A stretch of DNA of 64,000 nucleotides, taken from Dyadobacter sp. CECT 9275. Lineage in GTDB: Bacteria > Bacteroidota > Bacteroidia > Cytophagales > Spirosomataceae. A program made the position numbers and the translations under genes. Of the stretch, positions 1-8,243 are shown in pieces. The notes beneath the pieces are model-generated. The model saw nothing but the letters and a program-made list of their open reading frames with translations. It had not been told where the DNA came from and did no database searches. Each line of letters starts with the position of its first letter. Positions within the stretch are counted from its first letter, which is position 1. The stretch covers positions 186,001-250,000 of the forward strand of contig NZ_CAJRAF010000001.1 in assembly GCF_907164905.1 (NCBI RefSeq), in the 5' to 3' direction.

Positions 1-83
1 AGCGTTATTAGGAAACTATCCAAGGGAAACGAGAGCCAGATATGTAGCTATTCGGACTCGAAGCCGGCAATCCACATAAAACG

Positions 84-578
84 TCATAATCGGGCTAACC
101 TATTTATTTTTCGTTGCCTTCTGAACTGCAAAACGGAACCCAGAATAAACAGTAGGAACAATATGAGAAGCGTCTTGCCAATCAATGGATCTGTCGGCCC
201 GCTTGCCAAAGGATGTCCCACCGGCACACGGGTGAATGTTTCGTTTACAGTTGGAAGAAGCGACAGAAAGAAGCTGAATGAAAGAAAAAAGTTTTCGAAA
301 AAACGTGATCGGTTGTTTCCCGGTTTCTTCGCATACAGATAGTAAGCCGTTAAGATCAGGATGATAATTAAAAGTGCAAGAATATGTCCTGGATTGACCC
401 CTTTGACACTGGAAAGACCCAGAGCTGTCAGTGAGGCAAACAGGGTGAAATAGAAATATATTTTTCCGGATAACTTTCCCAAATCTATCCTGGCGCTTTT
501 GAATAGAGATACAAATGCTGCGATGATGGCTATAATACCAATAACGGTGTGAAAAATGCCTAAATACGAGAGTCCCAT
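84..578 (-). CDS. Hypothetical multi-pass membrane protein
   Basis: This 164-residue protein is almost entirely hydrophobic. About five membrane segments are visible, near residues 7-26, 40-58, 65-84, 93-110 and 133-151, and the tail is basic (RRQRKINRLARL). The layout resembles small Bacteroidota membrane proteins of the DUF2306 kind, but I see no diagnostic motif and assign no function. It stands alone at the left edge, reading left, with about 130 bases between its start and the downstream end of the AraC gene. An overlapping 167-codon frame has a Cys/His/Arg-rich, low-hydrophobicity composition typical of a shadow frame and is not called. Real gene fairly sure, role unknown. Confidence 0.6.
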   Translation of the reverse strand: MGLSYLGIFHTVIGIIAIIAAFVSLFKSARIDLGKLSGKIYFYFTLFASLTALGLSSVKGVNPGHILALLIIILILTAYYLYAKKPGNNRSRFFENFFLSFSFFLSLLPTVNETFTRVPVGHPLASGPTDPLIGKTLLILFLLFILGSVLQFRRQRKINRLARL

Positions 579-707
579 AATTTTTGTGTTTTATTAATGG
601 CACAAAGTTGGGCTAATAAAAATAAAATAATTTTATGGATTGGTTCAGATATTTGGTGAATCGGATCTCTGAAACACCGTGTCCTGTTAAAGTCAGGCTA
701 CATTTGG

Positions 708-1556
708 TTATTCTTTTTGTTTGGACCGGTAATGAGATGGAGAGGTGCCAAACTTGTCATGAAAACTTTTAGTAAAATTTGCCAGATCATTGAAACCACA
801 ATCATAAGCTATATCCGTAATACGCCCATTAGAAGCAAGCAGGCGCTCTGCCGCCTTCTCCAGACGCTTGGTTTTGATATAATTGGCGGGGGAATCATTA
901 TATAGCTTCCTGAATTCCCGTTTAAAGGAAGATGCACTCAGATTGCATTTCTCTGCCAGGCCTTCTATGCCGATTTGCGAAAACAGATTGCCTTCTACGA
1001 TCTGTTTGAATGTGAATTTTGTTGAAGAAAAAAGCTGGGATAGAATGACTTGTACAATCTCCGCATCCTGTGTCTGCGATAGGAGAAGAATAATCTCTTT
1101 TAGCTTTAAAACCAAAATCTCCTCATTAACCAAGGATGGATTCTCGAAATAAAAGAGGAGTCCGTCTATATACTTTTGAATCAGGAAATCATTACTAATT
1201 GCAGCTCTGGATTGATTCGTTACGCGGTCGTTTGATTTTAAAATCTGAGGGAGCTCCCGGTCGTAAATTTTTTTCAGAATATCTGCGTGAAACGTAACAA
1301 TTACAATTTCACCGTTGCGATCTATACGGCTGTTTTGGATTTGTTTTCCGGAATTCAGACAATTCAGCAATAAGGATTGATGGGTTTTTATTTCCAAATG
1401 ATCTCCTTCTGATCGATAATCCATTTCACCTTTCAACATATATAAGAAGCACGCTTGCTCCGCCACCGGAAAGGTAAATTCGAAAGGTGGCTTTAAATCC
1501 AGCTTTTGAATAAGTGTCTTACCAAACAGATCGAATTTTTTATAGTCGGTAACCAT
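708..1556 (-). CDS. AraC-family transcriptional regulator
   Basis: A DNA-binding regulator of about 282 residues. The C-terminal 100 residues carry the two helix-turn-helix units of the AraC/XylS family: LAEKCNLSASSFKREFRK, then ITDIAYDCGFNDLANFTKSF and the closing FGTSPSHYR. The N-terminal part is a divergent sensing domain with no clear ligand motif. An upstream in-frame ATG at 1607 would add 17 hydrophobic residues that look untranslated, so I prefer the ATG at 1556 (MVTDYKKF). It lies directly downstream of, and codirectional with, the OsmC-like gene, about 130 bases away, so it may control that gene or a stress response. A TAnnTTTG -10-like box lies at 1631-1638 on the same strand. Confidence 0.85.
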   Translation of the reverse strand: MVTDYKKFDLFGKTLIQKLDLKPPFEFTFPVAEQACFLYMLKGEMDYRSEGDHLEIKTHQSLLLNCLNSGKQIQNSRIDRNGEIVIVTFHADILKKIYDRELPQILKSNDRVTNQSRAAISNDFLIQKYIDGLLFYFENPSLVNEEILVLKLKEIILLLSQTQDAEIVQVILSQLFSSTKFTFKQIVEGNLFSQIGIEGLAEKCNLSASSFKREFRKLYNDSPANYIKTKRLEKAAERLLASNGRITDIAYDCGFNDLANFTKSFHDKFGTSPSHYRSKQKE

Positions 1557-1630
1557 TAGTAAAATGATAGCTTTTAAATGTAAAATAACAACAAAGGTCT
1601 CATTCAAAACTAAGCCAATTTAAGTATGGA

Positions 1631-1638
1631 CAAAGTTA
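1631..1638 (-). promoter_or_regulatory. Possible -7 box (TAACTTTG) for the AraC gene
   Basis: On the minus strand the sequence TAACTTTG fits the Bacteroidota -7 consensus TAnnTTTG, 24 bases before the distal start and about 75 bases before the preferred start of the AraC gene. I found no clear -33 TTTG at the right spacing, so this is weak. Confidence 0.3.
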
Positions 1639-1687
1639 TGAATGAGACATTGCTGAAGATCTTCTATTCCGTTATTCAGTAGGGGTA

Positions 1688-2104
1688 TCAGGAAACAAGT
1701 ACCGCCTCCGATGTCACCGGTACTTTCAATATTTTCGAAATTAAGCAGTTTTTTTCTGCCTCCTTCGTGATTGCCTCAAATTCTTCTGAACTGGAGCCTG
1801 ACACATTACCTGTTATTGATAGATGCACGCCGGTAATTCCGGATCCATCCACGGTTACAACCGCTTCCGTGTCCAGCGAAACCGGAAAGATGCCCTTTTC
1901 TGTCAGCGCATAACTTACGGCCATCGTAAAACACCCTGCATGGGCAGCTGCTAACAATTCTTCAGGGTTGGTCCCTTTTTCATCTCCTACAAAACGGGTC
2001 CTGAAACTGTAATTTGTTTTGTTTAAAATTTCACTTTGTGTAGTTAGTTCTCCTTTTCCTTCCTTTAGGCTTCCTGCCCAATGCGCTTTTGCTTTCCGTT
2101 GCAT
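1688..2104 (-). CDS. OsmC/Ohr-family peroxiredoxin
   Basis: A 138-residue protein of the OsmC family, cytosolic thiol peroxidases that reduce organic hydroperoxides. The two expected redox cysteines are present at about residues 58 (AAAHAGCFTMA) and 120 (AEKNCLISK), and the conserved NPEELLAAAHAGCF segment is intact. The length is normal for OsmC. The start ATG gives MQRKAKAHWAGSLKEGKGEL, the usual beginning for this group (substrate-facing N-terminal strand). Its downstream neighbour is an AraC regulator on the same strand, perhaps cotranscribed. The assignment to OsmC is firm; whether it is the OsmC or Ohr subtype is less sure, though the sequence looks more OsmC-like. Confidence 0.93.
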   Translation of the reverse strand: MQRKAKAHWAGSLKEGKGELTTQSEILNKTNYSFRTRFVGDEKGTNPEELLAAAHAGCFTMAVSYALTEKGIFPVSLDTEAVVTVDGSGITGVHLSITGNVSGSSSEEFEAITKEAEKNCLISKILKVPVTSEAVLVS

Positions 2105-2550
2105 ATTTGTATCAGATAGATATTACCGTCGATATTGACAATGCAAAGTTGGGACATTCGGACTGGAAAGTCCTTGCATATCAGGCCGACAATTTGGCAA
2201 TTTGGGTCATCCTGACCTCCTTATCCATCGTTTGTGTCCTCGCAGACGACCCTCGCCTGTGTTTATGTAATTTCCGAATTAAACCTGTGGTTTGGACTAA
2301 CCACAAGAACCATCAAAATTCCATTGGTATACTGGATGGTACATGGTAAGGAGATGACGTCAAAAACTACACTGCATTTATTATCGGCTCAGTATGTGGA
2401 GCGATTACAAAGTATTTCAAAACACCAGATGTATAACAACGGTGGAGGTTTTTGCCTCTTATCAACCTCAGGTCCTGCCTGGCTTTTTTACGAAGGTGAC
2501 CTCCCTCTCACAATCGCCGTCTTACCCTTGCGACTATACAATTACTCCGA
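2105..2550. other. 446-base gap without a convincing gene
   Basis: Between the divergent OsmC gene and the Crp-like remnant I see only short frames of unlikely composition. One small palindrome is present: TGTGGTT (2286-2292) and AACCACA (2299-2305) separated by six bases, which could bind a dimeric regulator or be chance. No promoter consensus stands out. Confidence 0.4.
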
Positions 2551-2946
2551 GTGAATGCCTTTATAAACTTCTTATCTAAGATTACCCCGCTTTCGATCGA
2601 GGTTCAGCAAGCCATTAACGCTATTACGGTTTTCCGAAAACCTGCAAAGGGAGATTTGCTGCTTCGAAACGGAGAGATATGTCGCGAATTTCATTTCCTG
2701 GCTGAAGGGTTTGCCAGGGTTTATTATTTAAAAGATGGTAAGGATGTAACGGCATGGTTTACAGGCGAAGGAGGAATCGTAAGTGCAATTGATAGCCTTT
2801 TTACCGGGAATCCTTCCATTTACCACATTGAGATTTTGGAAGATGCGGAGGTATATTCAGGAGAAGCTGAAACTGGGCTATATAGCATCTTATCTGGGTA
2901 TCGGCCACAGGAGCATCTCAGCCGGATTCGGAATCAGTATGGATAA
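2551..2946 (+). pseudogene. Crp/Fnr-family regulator remnant
   Basis: The first ~105 residues, from a GTG start, are a normal cyclic-nucleotide-binding-like domain of the Crp/Fnr family (FRKPAKGDLLLRNGEICREFHF; then GFARVYYLKDGKDVTAWF). After EILEDAEVYSGEAE the frame is wrong. The expected helix-turn-helix is split over two frames: LGYIASYLGI reads in one frame (about 2875-2905) and PQEHLSRIRNQYG in another (about 2906-2944). About 60-80 residues that normally join the sensor domain to the helix-turn-helix are missing. The gene therefore has an internal deletion plus a frameshift and should not make a working regulator. The 131-residue open frame might still be translated as a sensor-only fragment. 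Confidence 0.75.
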
Positions 2947-2956
2947 TCTGAGGCGT

Positions 2957-3526
2957 TCATTCACAGGTAATATAGTTCAGTTCGGTTACGCCGCAGGTGA
3001 ATTGCCGGGTAGATATCAGTTTTAGTTTTATTTTGTCTTTGATGTCTGTAAACAATGGTATGCCTTGCCCAAGGATAATGGGGTTGACAAAAAGCCAGTA
3101 GCCGTCAATCAGGTTGTGCTGATGAAGCGAATGTGTGGCCTTGGGACTGCCGAAAACCAGGATTTCCCCGCCCGGCTGTTGTTTTATTTCATTGATGTTA
3201 TCCGAAAGATTGTCGCTAATAATGGTTGTGTTGGTCAAGCCCGCATCTGTCATCGTTTTTGACAGCACCACTTTATGAACCTGGGCATACCATTTAGAAT
3301 GCTCGATGTCGTGCCTGGATGCTCCGGGCTGGTCGGCGGCGGTAGGCCAGTAACTTTCCATCATTTGATACGTTACCCGTCCGTACAATGCGGTGTCGCC
3401 TTTACTGATACGCTTACCTACATGATCGAAAATTTCTTCATCCACCTTGATCCAGTCCATTTCACCATTTGGCCCGGCTACAAAGCCGTCGAGAGATATG
3501 TGCATAAATGAAATTACTTTTCTCAT
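2957..3526 (-). CDS. Dihydrofolate-reductase-family protein (RibD C-terminal-like)
   Basis: A 189-residue protein of the large bacterial family of stand-alone RibD_C/DHFR-like reductases (YyaP/YwjB type). It begins MRKVISFMHISLDGFVAGPNG, the hallmark start of the family, and continues with LYGRVTYQMMESYWP and the NADPH-site-like GGEILVFGSPKATHSL. The true substrate is not known for most members. An in-frame ATG 17 codons upstream exists, but MRKVIS fits the family and I chose it. The gene is convergent with the Crp-like remnant, 10 bases apart, and has no obvious operon partner. The family call is firm; no physiological role can be inferred. Confidence 0.9.
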   Translation of the reverse strand: MRKVISFMHISLDGFVAGPNGEMDWIKVDEEIFDHVGKRISKGDTALYGRVTYQMMESYWPTAADQPGASRHDIEHSKWYAQVHKVVLSKTMTDAGLTNTTIISDNLSDNINEIKQQPGGEILVFGSPKATHSLHQHNLIDGYWLFVNPIILGQGIPLFTDIKDKIKLKLISTRQFTCGVTELNYITCE

Positions 3527-3677
3527 GGTTCGGTATTTACTGGTTGTCAATGATTGCTTTCCTGTAAATATAGGCAAATGTTATGCTGTGCAAAGTCTTT
3601 TTCGTGTTACAATGAGAGATTTGTAAAAGGAGGGCATAGCCTGGCAGGTTTCTGATGTAACCTGACGCAAAAATAAT

Positions 3678-4028
3678 TCACAGGTTTTTACAAGGCTCCT
3701 TATAAGGGAGCCTGTATTTGGGATCAAAAATGTATTCTTTCCAAAACCAGAATTTAAGCGGGTAAATTTTGAAGGTTCTGTATAGAATAGAATCAGATGG
3801 ATTCTTCTGGCTGTATTTTTTAAACTCGCTTATCAATTCTTCGTGGTTTTCTATAGCCAGGCCCCTGTTGGAAAATCCGCACTGGCCGCTGTTGTAAAAG
3901 AAGTCGAACCCATAAAAGATTCTGTCCTGAAATATAAACCCAAGTATAAATGATACGGGGGCCGTATTTGAAATAATGATGACGGATAATATGGCAATGA
4001 TAACCGTCTTCTGCCGTTTGGAACTCAT
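3678..4028 (-). CDS. Small membrane-anchored hypothetical protein (tandem paralogue 1)
   Basis: A 116-residue protein with one N-terminal membrane segment (about residues 8-33) followed by a soluble tail rich in aromatic and basic residues. The C-terminal part (LYRTFKIYPLKFWFWKEYIF, then DPKYRLPYKEP) resembles that of the next gene upstream (LYRCYRKREWKYLFMWRIYL, then PNWTTPYIDEP). The two look like diverged tandem copies, and both N-termini carry an APVSFIL/PPVSEIL-like motif after the anchor. I do not recognise the family. Possible roles include membrane sensing or immunity, but nothing in the sequence decides this. It is about 135 bases downstream of its paralogue, same strand. Confidence 0.6.
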   Translation of the reverse strand: MSSKRQKTVIIAILSVIIISNTAPVSFILGFIFQDRIFYGFDFFYNSGQCGFSNRGLAIENHEELISEFKKYSQKNPSDSILYRTFKIYPLKFWFWKEYIFDPKYRLPYKEPCKNL

Positions 4029-4163
4029 GATGTGTTGTCAGCTGTATGGATGGAGATGTTTGTCCTTTGATTATCTGATATTTAGAACCTGAAGCTGAAA
4101 GCCCAATGCGATTTTAATCCGCAGATAATCAGTTCATTTAATAATGACATCAACGGATCGTAT

Positions 4164-4601
4164 TTATTTCTTAGCTACCTTTTCCCATTTTTGGGTATGG
4201 TCATTCCATTGATAGGGGCCTGGTTTAGATATAAATCCATAATAAAACTTATCAATAAAAAATGGTTCATCGATATAAGGAGTGGTCCAATTGGGTTTAG
4301 TGAGATATATGCGCCACATGAATAGATATTTCCACTCTCTTTTTCGATAGCAACGGTACAATTTGTGATCTGCTTTGGGCAAATTCTTTTGGTACATATG
4401 ATAACTGTCGCTTTTTTCTATCGTAGTTATATCTCCGCTTGAAAAATAGCGAGCATCTTTACTGACGAAATAGAATGGAATACCCGCAGTGTCGTAAAGG
4501 AATATCGAAAGAATTTCCGATACCGGGGGTAAGTTTATTAGTAGCATGAATACTATTAGGTACTTGGCAAATTGAATCGCTGTTTTCATAAAGTGAGTCA
4601 A
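4164..4601 (-). CDS. Small membrane-anchored hypothetical protein (tandem paralogue 2)
   Basis: A 145-residue protein with an N-terminal hydrophobic stretch at about residues 12-36 and a soluble aromatic-rich remainder ending GPYQWNDHTQKWEKVAKK. Its central part aligns by eye with the C-terminal half of the 116-residue neighbour downstream, suggesting duplication. The start could be the first Met or Met5 (MKTAIQFAKYLIVF), four codons later. Upstream, between this gene and the insertion sequence, lies a perfect 17-bp inverted repeat that may terminate or regulate transcription. The family is not recognised and no function is assigned. Confidence 0.6.
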   Translation of the reverse strand: MTHFMKTAIQFAKYLIVFMLLINLPPVSEILSIFLYDTAGIPFYFVSKDARYFSSGDITTIEKSDSYHMYQKNLPKADHKLYRCYRKREWKYLFMWRIYLTKPNWTTPYIDEPFFIDKFYYGFISKPGPYQWNDHTQKWEKVAKK

Positions 4602-4703
4602 TCAAGAAAGAACCGCATTCACAATATAATTACGGCTGTTTGCGCTTTATTGGAATCTAATTTGTAGAGGAAATACATGCAGAAAGGATATAGAAACTGT
4701 ATG

Positions 4704-4748
4704 AATATCGTTAAGTTAAAAATTATTACACTTTAACTTAACGATATT
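4704..4748. repeat. Perfect 17-bp inverted repeat, 11-base loop
   Basis: Arms at 4704-4720 and 4732-4748 are exact reverse complements (core ATCGTTAAGTTAAA) around the loop AATTATTACAC. It is AT-rich and lacks a GC stem, so it is not a classical terminator, although the RNA hairpin would be stable. It lies about 100 bases upstream of the 145-residue membrane protein gene and 80 bases from the insertion sequence. An operator or a remnant of a small mobile element is possible. Confidence 0.7.
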
Positions 4749-4828
4749 GAATTATCCTTGGCATGACATAGAAAATATTTCTCGTGAGCTGTGAATTCCG
4801 CATGTCATTCTTCTGGAAATTATACTAA

Positions 4829-5686
4829 GAGCGTGTTTGGGAATTATATTTTGTCTGTTGAGTAAATTCGTTGTAACATGATTTGAATATTCGCTAAATA
4901 CAGCCATCCTACACTGGATGTGACGGTATACTCATAATCCTTGACAATTCTTCTAAAGAAATTAGACCAAGCAATAGTTCTCTCGACTACCCATCTTTTG
5001 GCAACCGGAATAAAGCCTTTCGTTGATTCGGGCTTAGCAGCTTTTTCAAATTTGATCTTATGTTTTTCAATCTCGTCTGCGAAAACTCCTGCATACGCCT
5101 GGTCACCATAAATTTTAACCAAGCGCTCGTTTTGGCAAATAATGTCTGGCATAAATCCTAATGCAGCTGCACCGTCATGTATGTTTGCAGCATGTACTTT
5201 GGCAAACCAAAGCCTTCCACCACTGTCAACGAGAAATTGTCTTTTTCTCCCATTTACTTTTTTGTGGGCGTCCAATCCACGGTTCTCCCAAATCATTGGA
5301 GCCAATTTAACTGATTGGCTATCAGCGCTAAATATAGCAGGATTTTCATCTCTGCCATTGTTTTTTCTATCGAGCTTATTGAGGGCAATATTAATTTCTG
5401 CGAAAATATTTGACTTTTTCCATTTGGAAAAATACCAAAATATGGCCTGCCAGGGAGGATAGCTATCGGGTAAGTTTCGCCACTGACAACCTGTTCTTAA
5501 AATGTAGAAAATCGCATCTATAACATCCCGCAGATTCAATTTCCGCTTACGTTTTGTATCCAAAAATACCGATATTGCACCCCATTGGAGATCGGTCAGT
5601 CTAATATACTGTTTAATCAACTCTTTAACGTTTGGTCACTGCAAAGATGGTACGATCTCTATTCTTCTCAATTCCCAAACACGCTC
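4829..5686 (-). mobile_element. IS5-family insertion sequence (IS1031/IS427-like), 858 bp, intact
   Basis: The ends are perfect 17-bp terminal inverted repeats (GAGCGTGTTTGGGAATT at 4829-4845 and its reverse complement at 5670-5686). They are flanked by a TAA direct repeat (4826-4828 and 5687-5689), the 3-bp TNA target duplication typical of the IS1031/IS427 groups. One uninterrupted transposase gene fills the element. Perfect ends and duplication suggest a recent insertion and a possibly active element. It sits between small hypothetical genes and interrupts nothing I can recognise. Confidence 0.92.
4844..5620 (-). CDS. IS5-family transposase, DDE type
   Basis: A 258-residue transposase. 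The N-terminal ~80 residues match the DUF4096-type helix-turn-helix region (LTDLQWGAISVFL, then ILRTGCQWRNLPDSYPPW). The catalytic RNase-H-fold triad is visible as D100 (IFSADSQSV), D173 (IYGDQAYAG) and E213 (RWVVERTIAWSNFFRR). The full length is normal for single-frame IS5/IS1031 elements, and there is no frameshift. It is expected to cut and paste the 858-bp element with 3-bp target duplication. The stop codon falls at the inner edge of the left terminal repeat. Confidence 0.95.
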   Translation of the reverse strand: MIKQYIRLTDLQWGAISVFLDTKRKRKLNLRDVIDAIFYILRTGCQWRNLPDSYPPWQAIFWYFSKWKKSNIFAEINIALNKLDRKNNGRDENPAIFSADSQSVKLAPMIWENRGLDAHKKVNGRKRQFLVDSGGRLWFAKVHAANIHDGAAALGFMPDIICQNERLVKIYGDQAYAGVFADEIEKHKIKFEKAAKPESTKGFIPVAKRWVVERTIAWSNFFRRIVKDYEYTVTSSVGWLYLANIQIMLQRIYSTDKI

Positions 5687-5704
5687 TAATGCAATTTATT
5701 AACT

Positions 5705-6229
5705 TCAATTAAACCGGATTTGCCAATATAAGGGAACAAAACTTAATCCCTCCATGCCGTTATTCTGAATTTTGAATTTATATTCTTTTTTTAAGGTTGC
5801 TTCTAGGGTATACAGCTCATCTGGTGTAAACTGGGTATCGTCTTGCAAAAGAAACTCTAACTCTCTGATGTCCCCTGCCGGGCCAATATAATATACTACT
5901 ATAAATTTTTCATTTTTAAACTTGTTAATCAGTGAAGGAAATTTGGCTGTAATGATATCTTTTATTTTCTTTTGCTCCGATTCCGTTGTGATAATATCGT
6001 TTAAAATATTATTCCTGATTTTGCTCGACATCTGTACTTTTTCTTTTTTTAGCACATTCCGTGAATTTCCAATACTCATAAATCTTGAATGTGAGTTTAT
6101 ACTTCCATTATCTATTCGGTTTATATTGTACGTTTCTCCTTTCACCTTAAATGAGGTTTTTCCAAGGTATTTCTGAGCATTCGCTATACTAAAATTTAGC
6201 AATAATATCACAATTAGCTTCATTTTCAT
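5705..6229 (-). CDS. Secreted hypothetical protein
   Basis: A 174-residue protein with a clear signal peptide (MKMKLIVILLLNFSIANAQ, cleavage expected after NAQ or A-N-A). The mature part contains VVYYIGPAGDIRELEFLL and ends in PLYWQIRFN. The VYxxGPAGDIRELEF...L segment resembles TonB-C-like or DUF modules of secreted Bacteroidota proteins that act as small extracytoplasmic accessories, but I cannot place it with confidence. It starts eight bases after the stop of the frameshifted lipoprotein gene, so the two are almost surely one transcript. Base use is AT-rich like that neighbour, unlike the GC-richer sugar genes further right, consistent with an acquired block. Confidence 0.65.
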   Translation of the reverse strand: MKMKLIVILLLNFSIANAQKYLGKTSFKVKGETYNINRIDNGSINSHSRFMSIGNSRNVLKKEKVQMSSKIRNNILNDIITTESEQKKIKDIITAKFPSLINKFKNEKFIVVYYIGPAGDIRELEFLLQDDTQFTPDELYTLEATLKKEYKFKIQNNGMEGLSFVPLYWQIRFN

Positions 6230-6237
6230 AATTCATT

Positions 6238-7643
6238 TCATTTAGGACATTTGGATAAATTAATTAAGCTAAACATGGCATTCGGTGTGAGATTGGGAAT
6301 AGTTGGATAATTATATTCCGGAAATCTTTGTTTAAAGAGGTCCAAATAGTAGAAGTATTTATTCGATATCGTATTATAACTGGTGGGATACTTCGTCCCA
6401 CCAGAGGTTATTTCAATTAACCACTTATAATACTCGGGAGTAAAGGCGTCTGGTACCGTCATGCAACACCCATCGGAATTAATTATACGCGCCATATCCT
6501 GCAGCAGCTTTGCTTCAAACTCTATATTTGATTTCCCGTTCGTCAAATATTGAGTTGTTCCACCTTGGTAATGAGTATTTTGATATGCATGAAACAATTC
6601 TTCTGTAAGGGTATGATAATTTATTTCCCCGGCGGACTGAAAAATTACCTTCTTACTGGCCGGCTGATACCCTCCTGAACTTGCCAGATTGGGATCAATA
6701 TACCAATCCATTCGATGGTTTGCGGCAACCAGATTCCCATAAATAGTTTTCCCTACGCACTTTGCAACAAGCTCTTCCAAAACATCGTTTAAACGTATTA
6801 ATTGCGCAGTCGTATAATTTGTAAAGCGTTTAAGGCTGGACACCCTGCCGACCACCTGCCCATAGATTGAACCTGCTCCCCCGGTTGCACCTCCATAACT
6901 TATTACGCCGCCAACGACACCCATAAAGCCATTGGAAGAGGTACTTGTCGGTGGTGGAACGGATGGAAAACATATTACCTGTGTATACATATACTGACAC
7001 GGAGCACTATAACCGATGTCTGGAACGTATGCACATGAACTGTAGTCAACCTCATAACAATCCTGTTGTGCGATTCGGCCTCCTTCGGAGTTAACTGATT
7101 CGTTTACGATTTTTCCGTTGTGAACCATAAGCGCTCTCACGAACTCCCCCTTTTCATCTTCAACTACAATCTTTCCGCTCCAATTTTCAGTCTGATCTTT
7201 TTGGTTCTCAGGATCATCTGGAATAAAGGTTGCGATCTCAAAACTGTAATTCTTATTATTTTTCTTAGAAACAATAAAAAAGGAAGAGGCTCCATATGAA
7301 ACGGAGCCGCCGTGTCTATCAATCAAGAAAATTTCTTCCTCCAAAGAAAATGGAACAATCAATCTTTCTCCATCTGGTCTAGTAACACCGTATGTATTTT
7401 CCCATTGTAATTTTCGTCTTAGAATTCTTTCTTTTTTATTCTTGCCCGTAGTTTTAAATTAGAGAGCTTACTCATTTCTTCCTCATAATTGGCTCTCACT
7501 TTCAAAATATCAAAATCGCCTGGGTTATCATTTGAACTTTGGCGATCAGATAAGGTGTCTGTAGGTATTGAACAGCCATATATTGCCAATCCGAATAGGA
7601 GGACATATAGCAGTAGTAAAGGAAACGAATAAATTGTCTTCAT
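6238..7643 (-). pseudogene. Lipoprotein with EELFHAY metallopeptidase-like motif, broken by a 1-nt frameshift
   Basis: Two frames form one gene. The first (7643-7419) gives a 74-residue start with a lipobox-like LAIYGC. It ends soon after A-R-I-K-K-K-E-F, when the frame meets a stop after a run of six A (7432-7437, coding strand). Adding one A restores a continuous reading (ARIKKERILRRKLQWENTYG, then TRPDGERLIVPFSLEEE) that runs into the 374-residue second frame, giving about 465 residues. The second part has a Gly/Ser-rich stretch (GGVISYGGATGGAGSIYG) and TLTEELFHAYQNTHYQ, a zinc-peptidase-like EExxH motif. This could be a pseudogene, a sequencing error, or slippage-controlled expression. 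A secreted neighbour follows 8 bases downstream. Confidence 0.75.
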
Positions 7644-8243
7644 AAGATTTAAAAATTAGATAAAAGTATGTGTATGATAATTGCCTTAAATTATATAAAT
7701 ATAATCAAAAATAGAAGGTTATGTTTATATAAGATAAATTTTTTGGTAGATACAATCAAATATCGTTAGGTGGTAATAATATATTGAATTGTGATCGTTT
7801 ATGATACATTTTGTTGCTTTAAGGCGGCCTATAGTTTCTGAGGTTGGATCTGTTGGATCTAATTATTTCTATTATTTTTTTACTATTAGTAGAATGTTTT
7901 CTGTGTAAATGTCGGCGTCAACTTTTTGCTGCATTGCGATTGCTACGGTATGGTTACATTCTTGGCAGTATACTGGATTTTCGCTTACCAAGTATTCAGC
8001 TCTAACAGGATCATTGATAGAAAAGGATATACCGCGCAAAGCGTTAGGACAAACATTTTTGCGCAAAAATATTGCTTGACGCCCTTGGCTTTTTTTGGAA
8101 AAATTCTCAACTCTACCCGACTTTTAGACATTTTTAGATATCTATCGCTTATGATATCGTTCTTGAAAGTTGATAATAAGATTAAGTTGTTATTTAGCCG
8201 GTTCATTTAAATGCCACGGGCAAGGGGCATTCACCCGGATATT
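7644..8243. other. 600-base AT-rich region
   Basis: Apart from the doubtful small protein at 7872-8132 I see no gene. The part at 7644-7871 is strongly AT-rich and presumably carries the promoter of the leftward lipoprotein gene. No RNA gene is recognised. Confidence 0.4.
7872..8132 (-). CDS. Uncertain small cysteine-containing protein, possibly frameshifted
   Basis: The 3' 64 codons (from 8066, a TTG) read like a real protein: CPNALRGISFSINDPVRAEY, then NPVYCQECNHTVAIAMQQKV. The nearest good ATG is at 8132 in another frame (MSKSRVE). Adding one A to the AAAA run just after it would give a continuous 86-residue protein. That would be a third 1-nt lesion in a short A or T run in this window. 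I do not recognise a family. The three cysteines (CPN, YCQEC) hint at a metal site. Low confidence that it is a gene at all. Confidence 0.25.

Noticed and set aside
2..79. Possible 3' end of a rightward gene (ALLGNYPRETRARYVAIRTR...)
   Set aside because: Only 25 codons, not recognised and not supported by any other sign; kept out of the feature list.
100..603. Open frame of 167 codons overlapping the membrane protein
   Set aside because: Same strand, other frame, with Cys/His/Arg-rich, low-hydrophobicity composition and no family features; a shadow of the hydrophobic gene.
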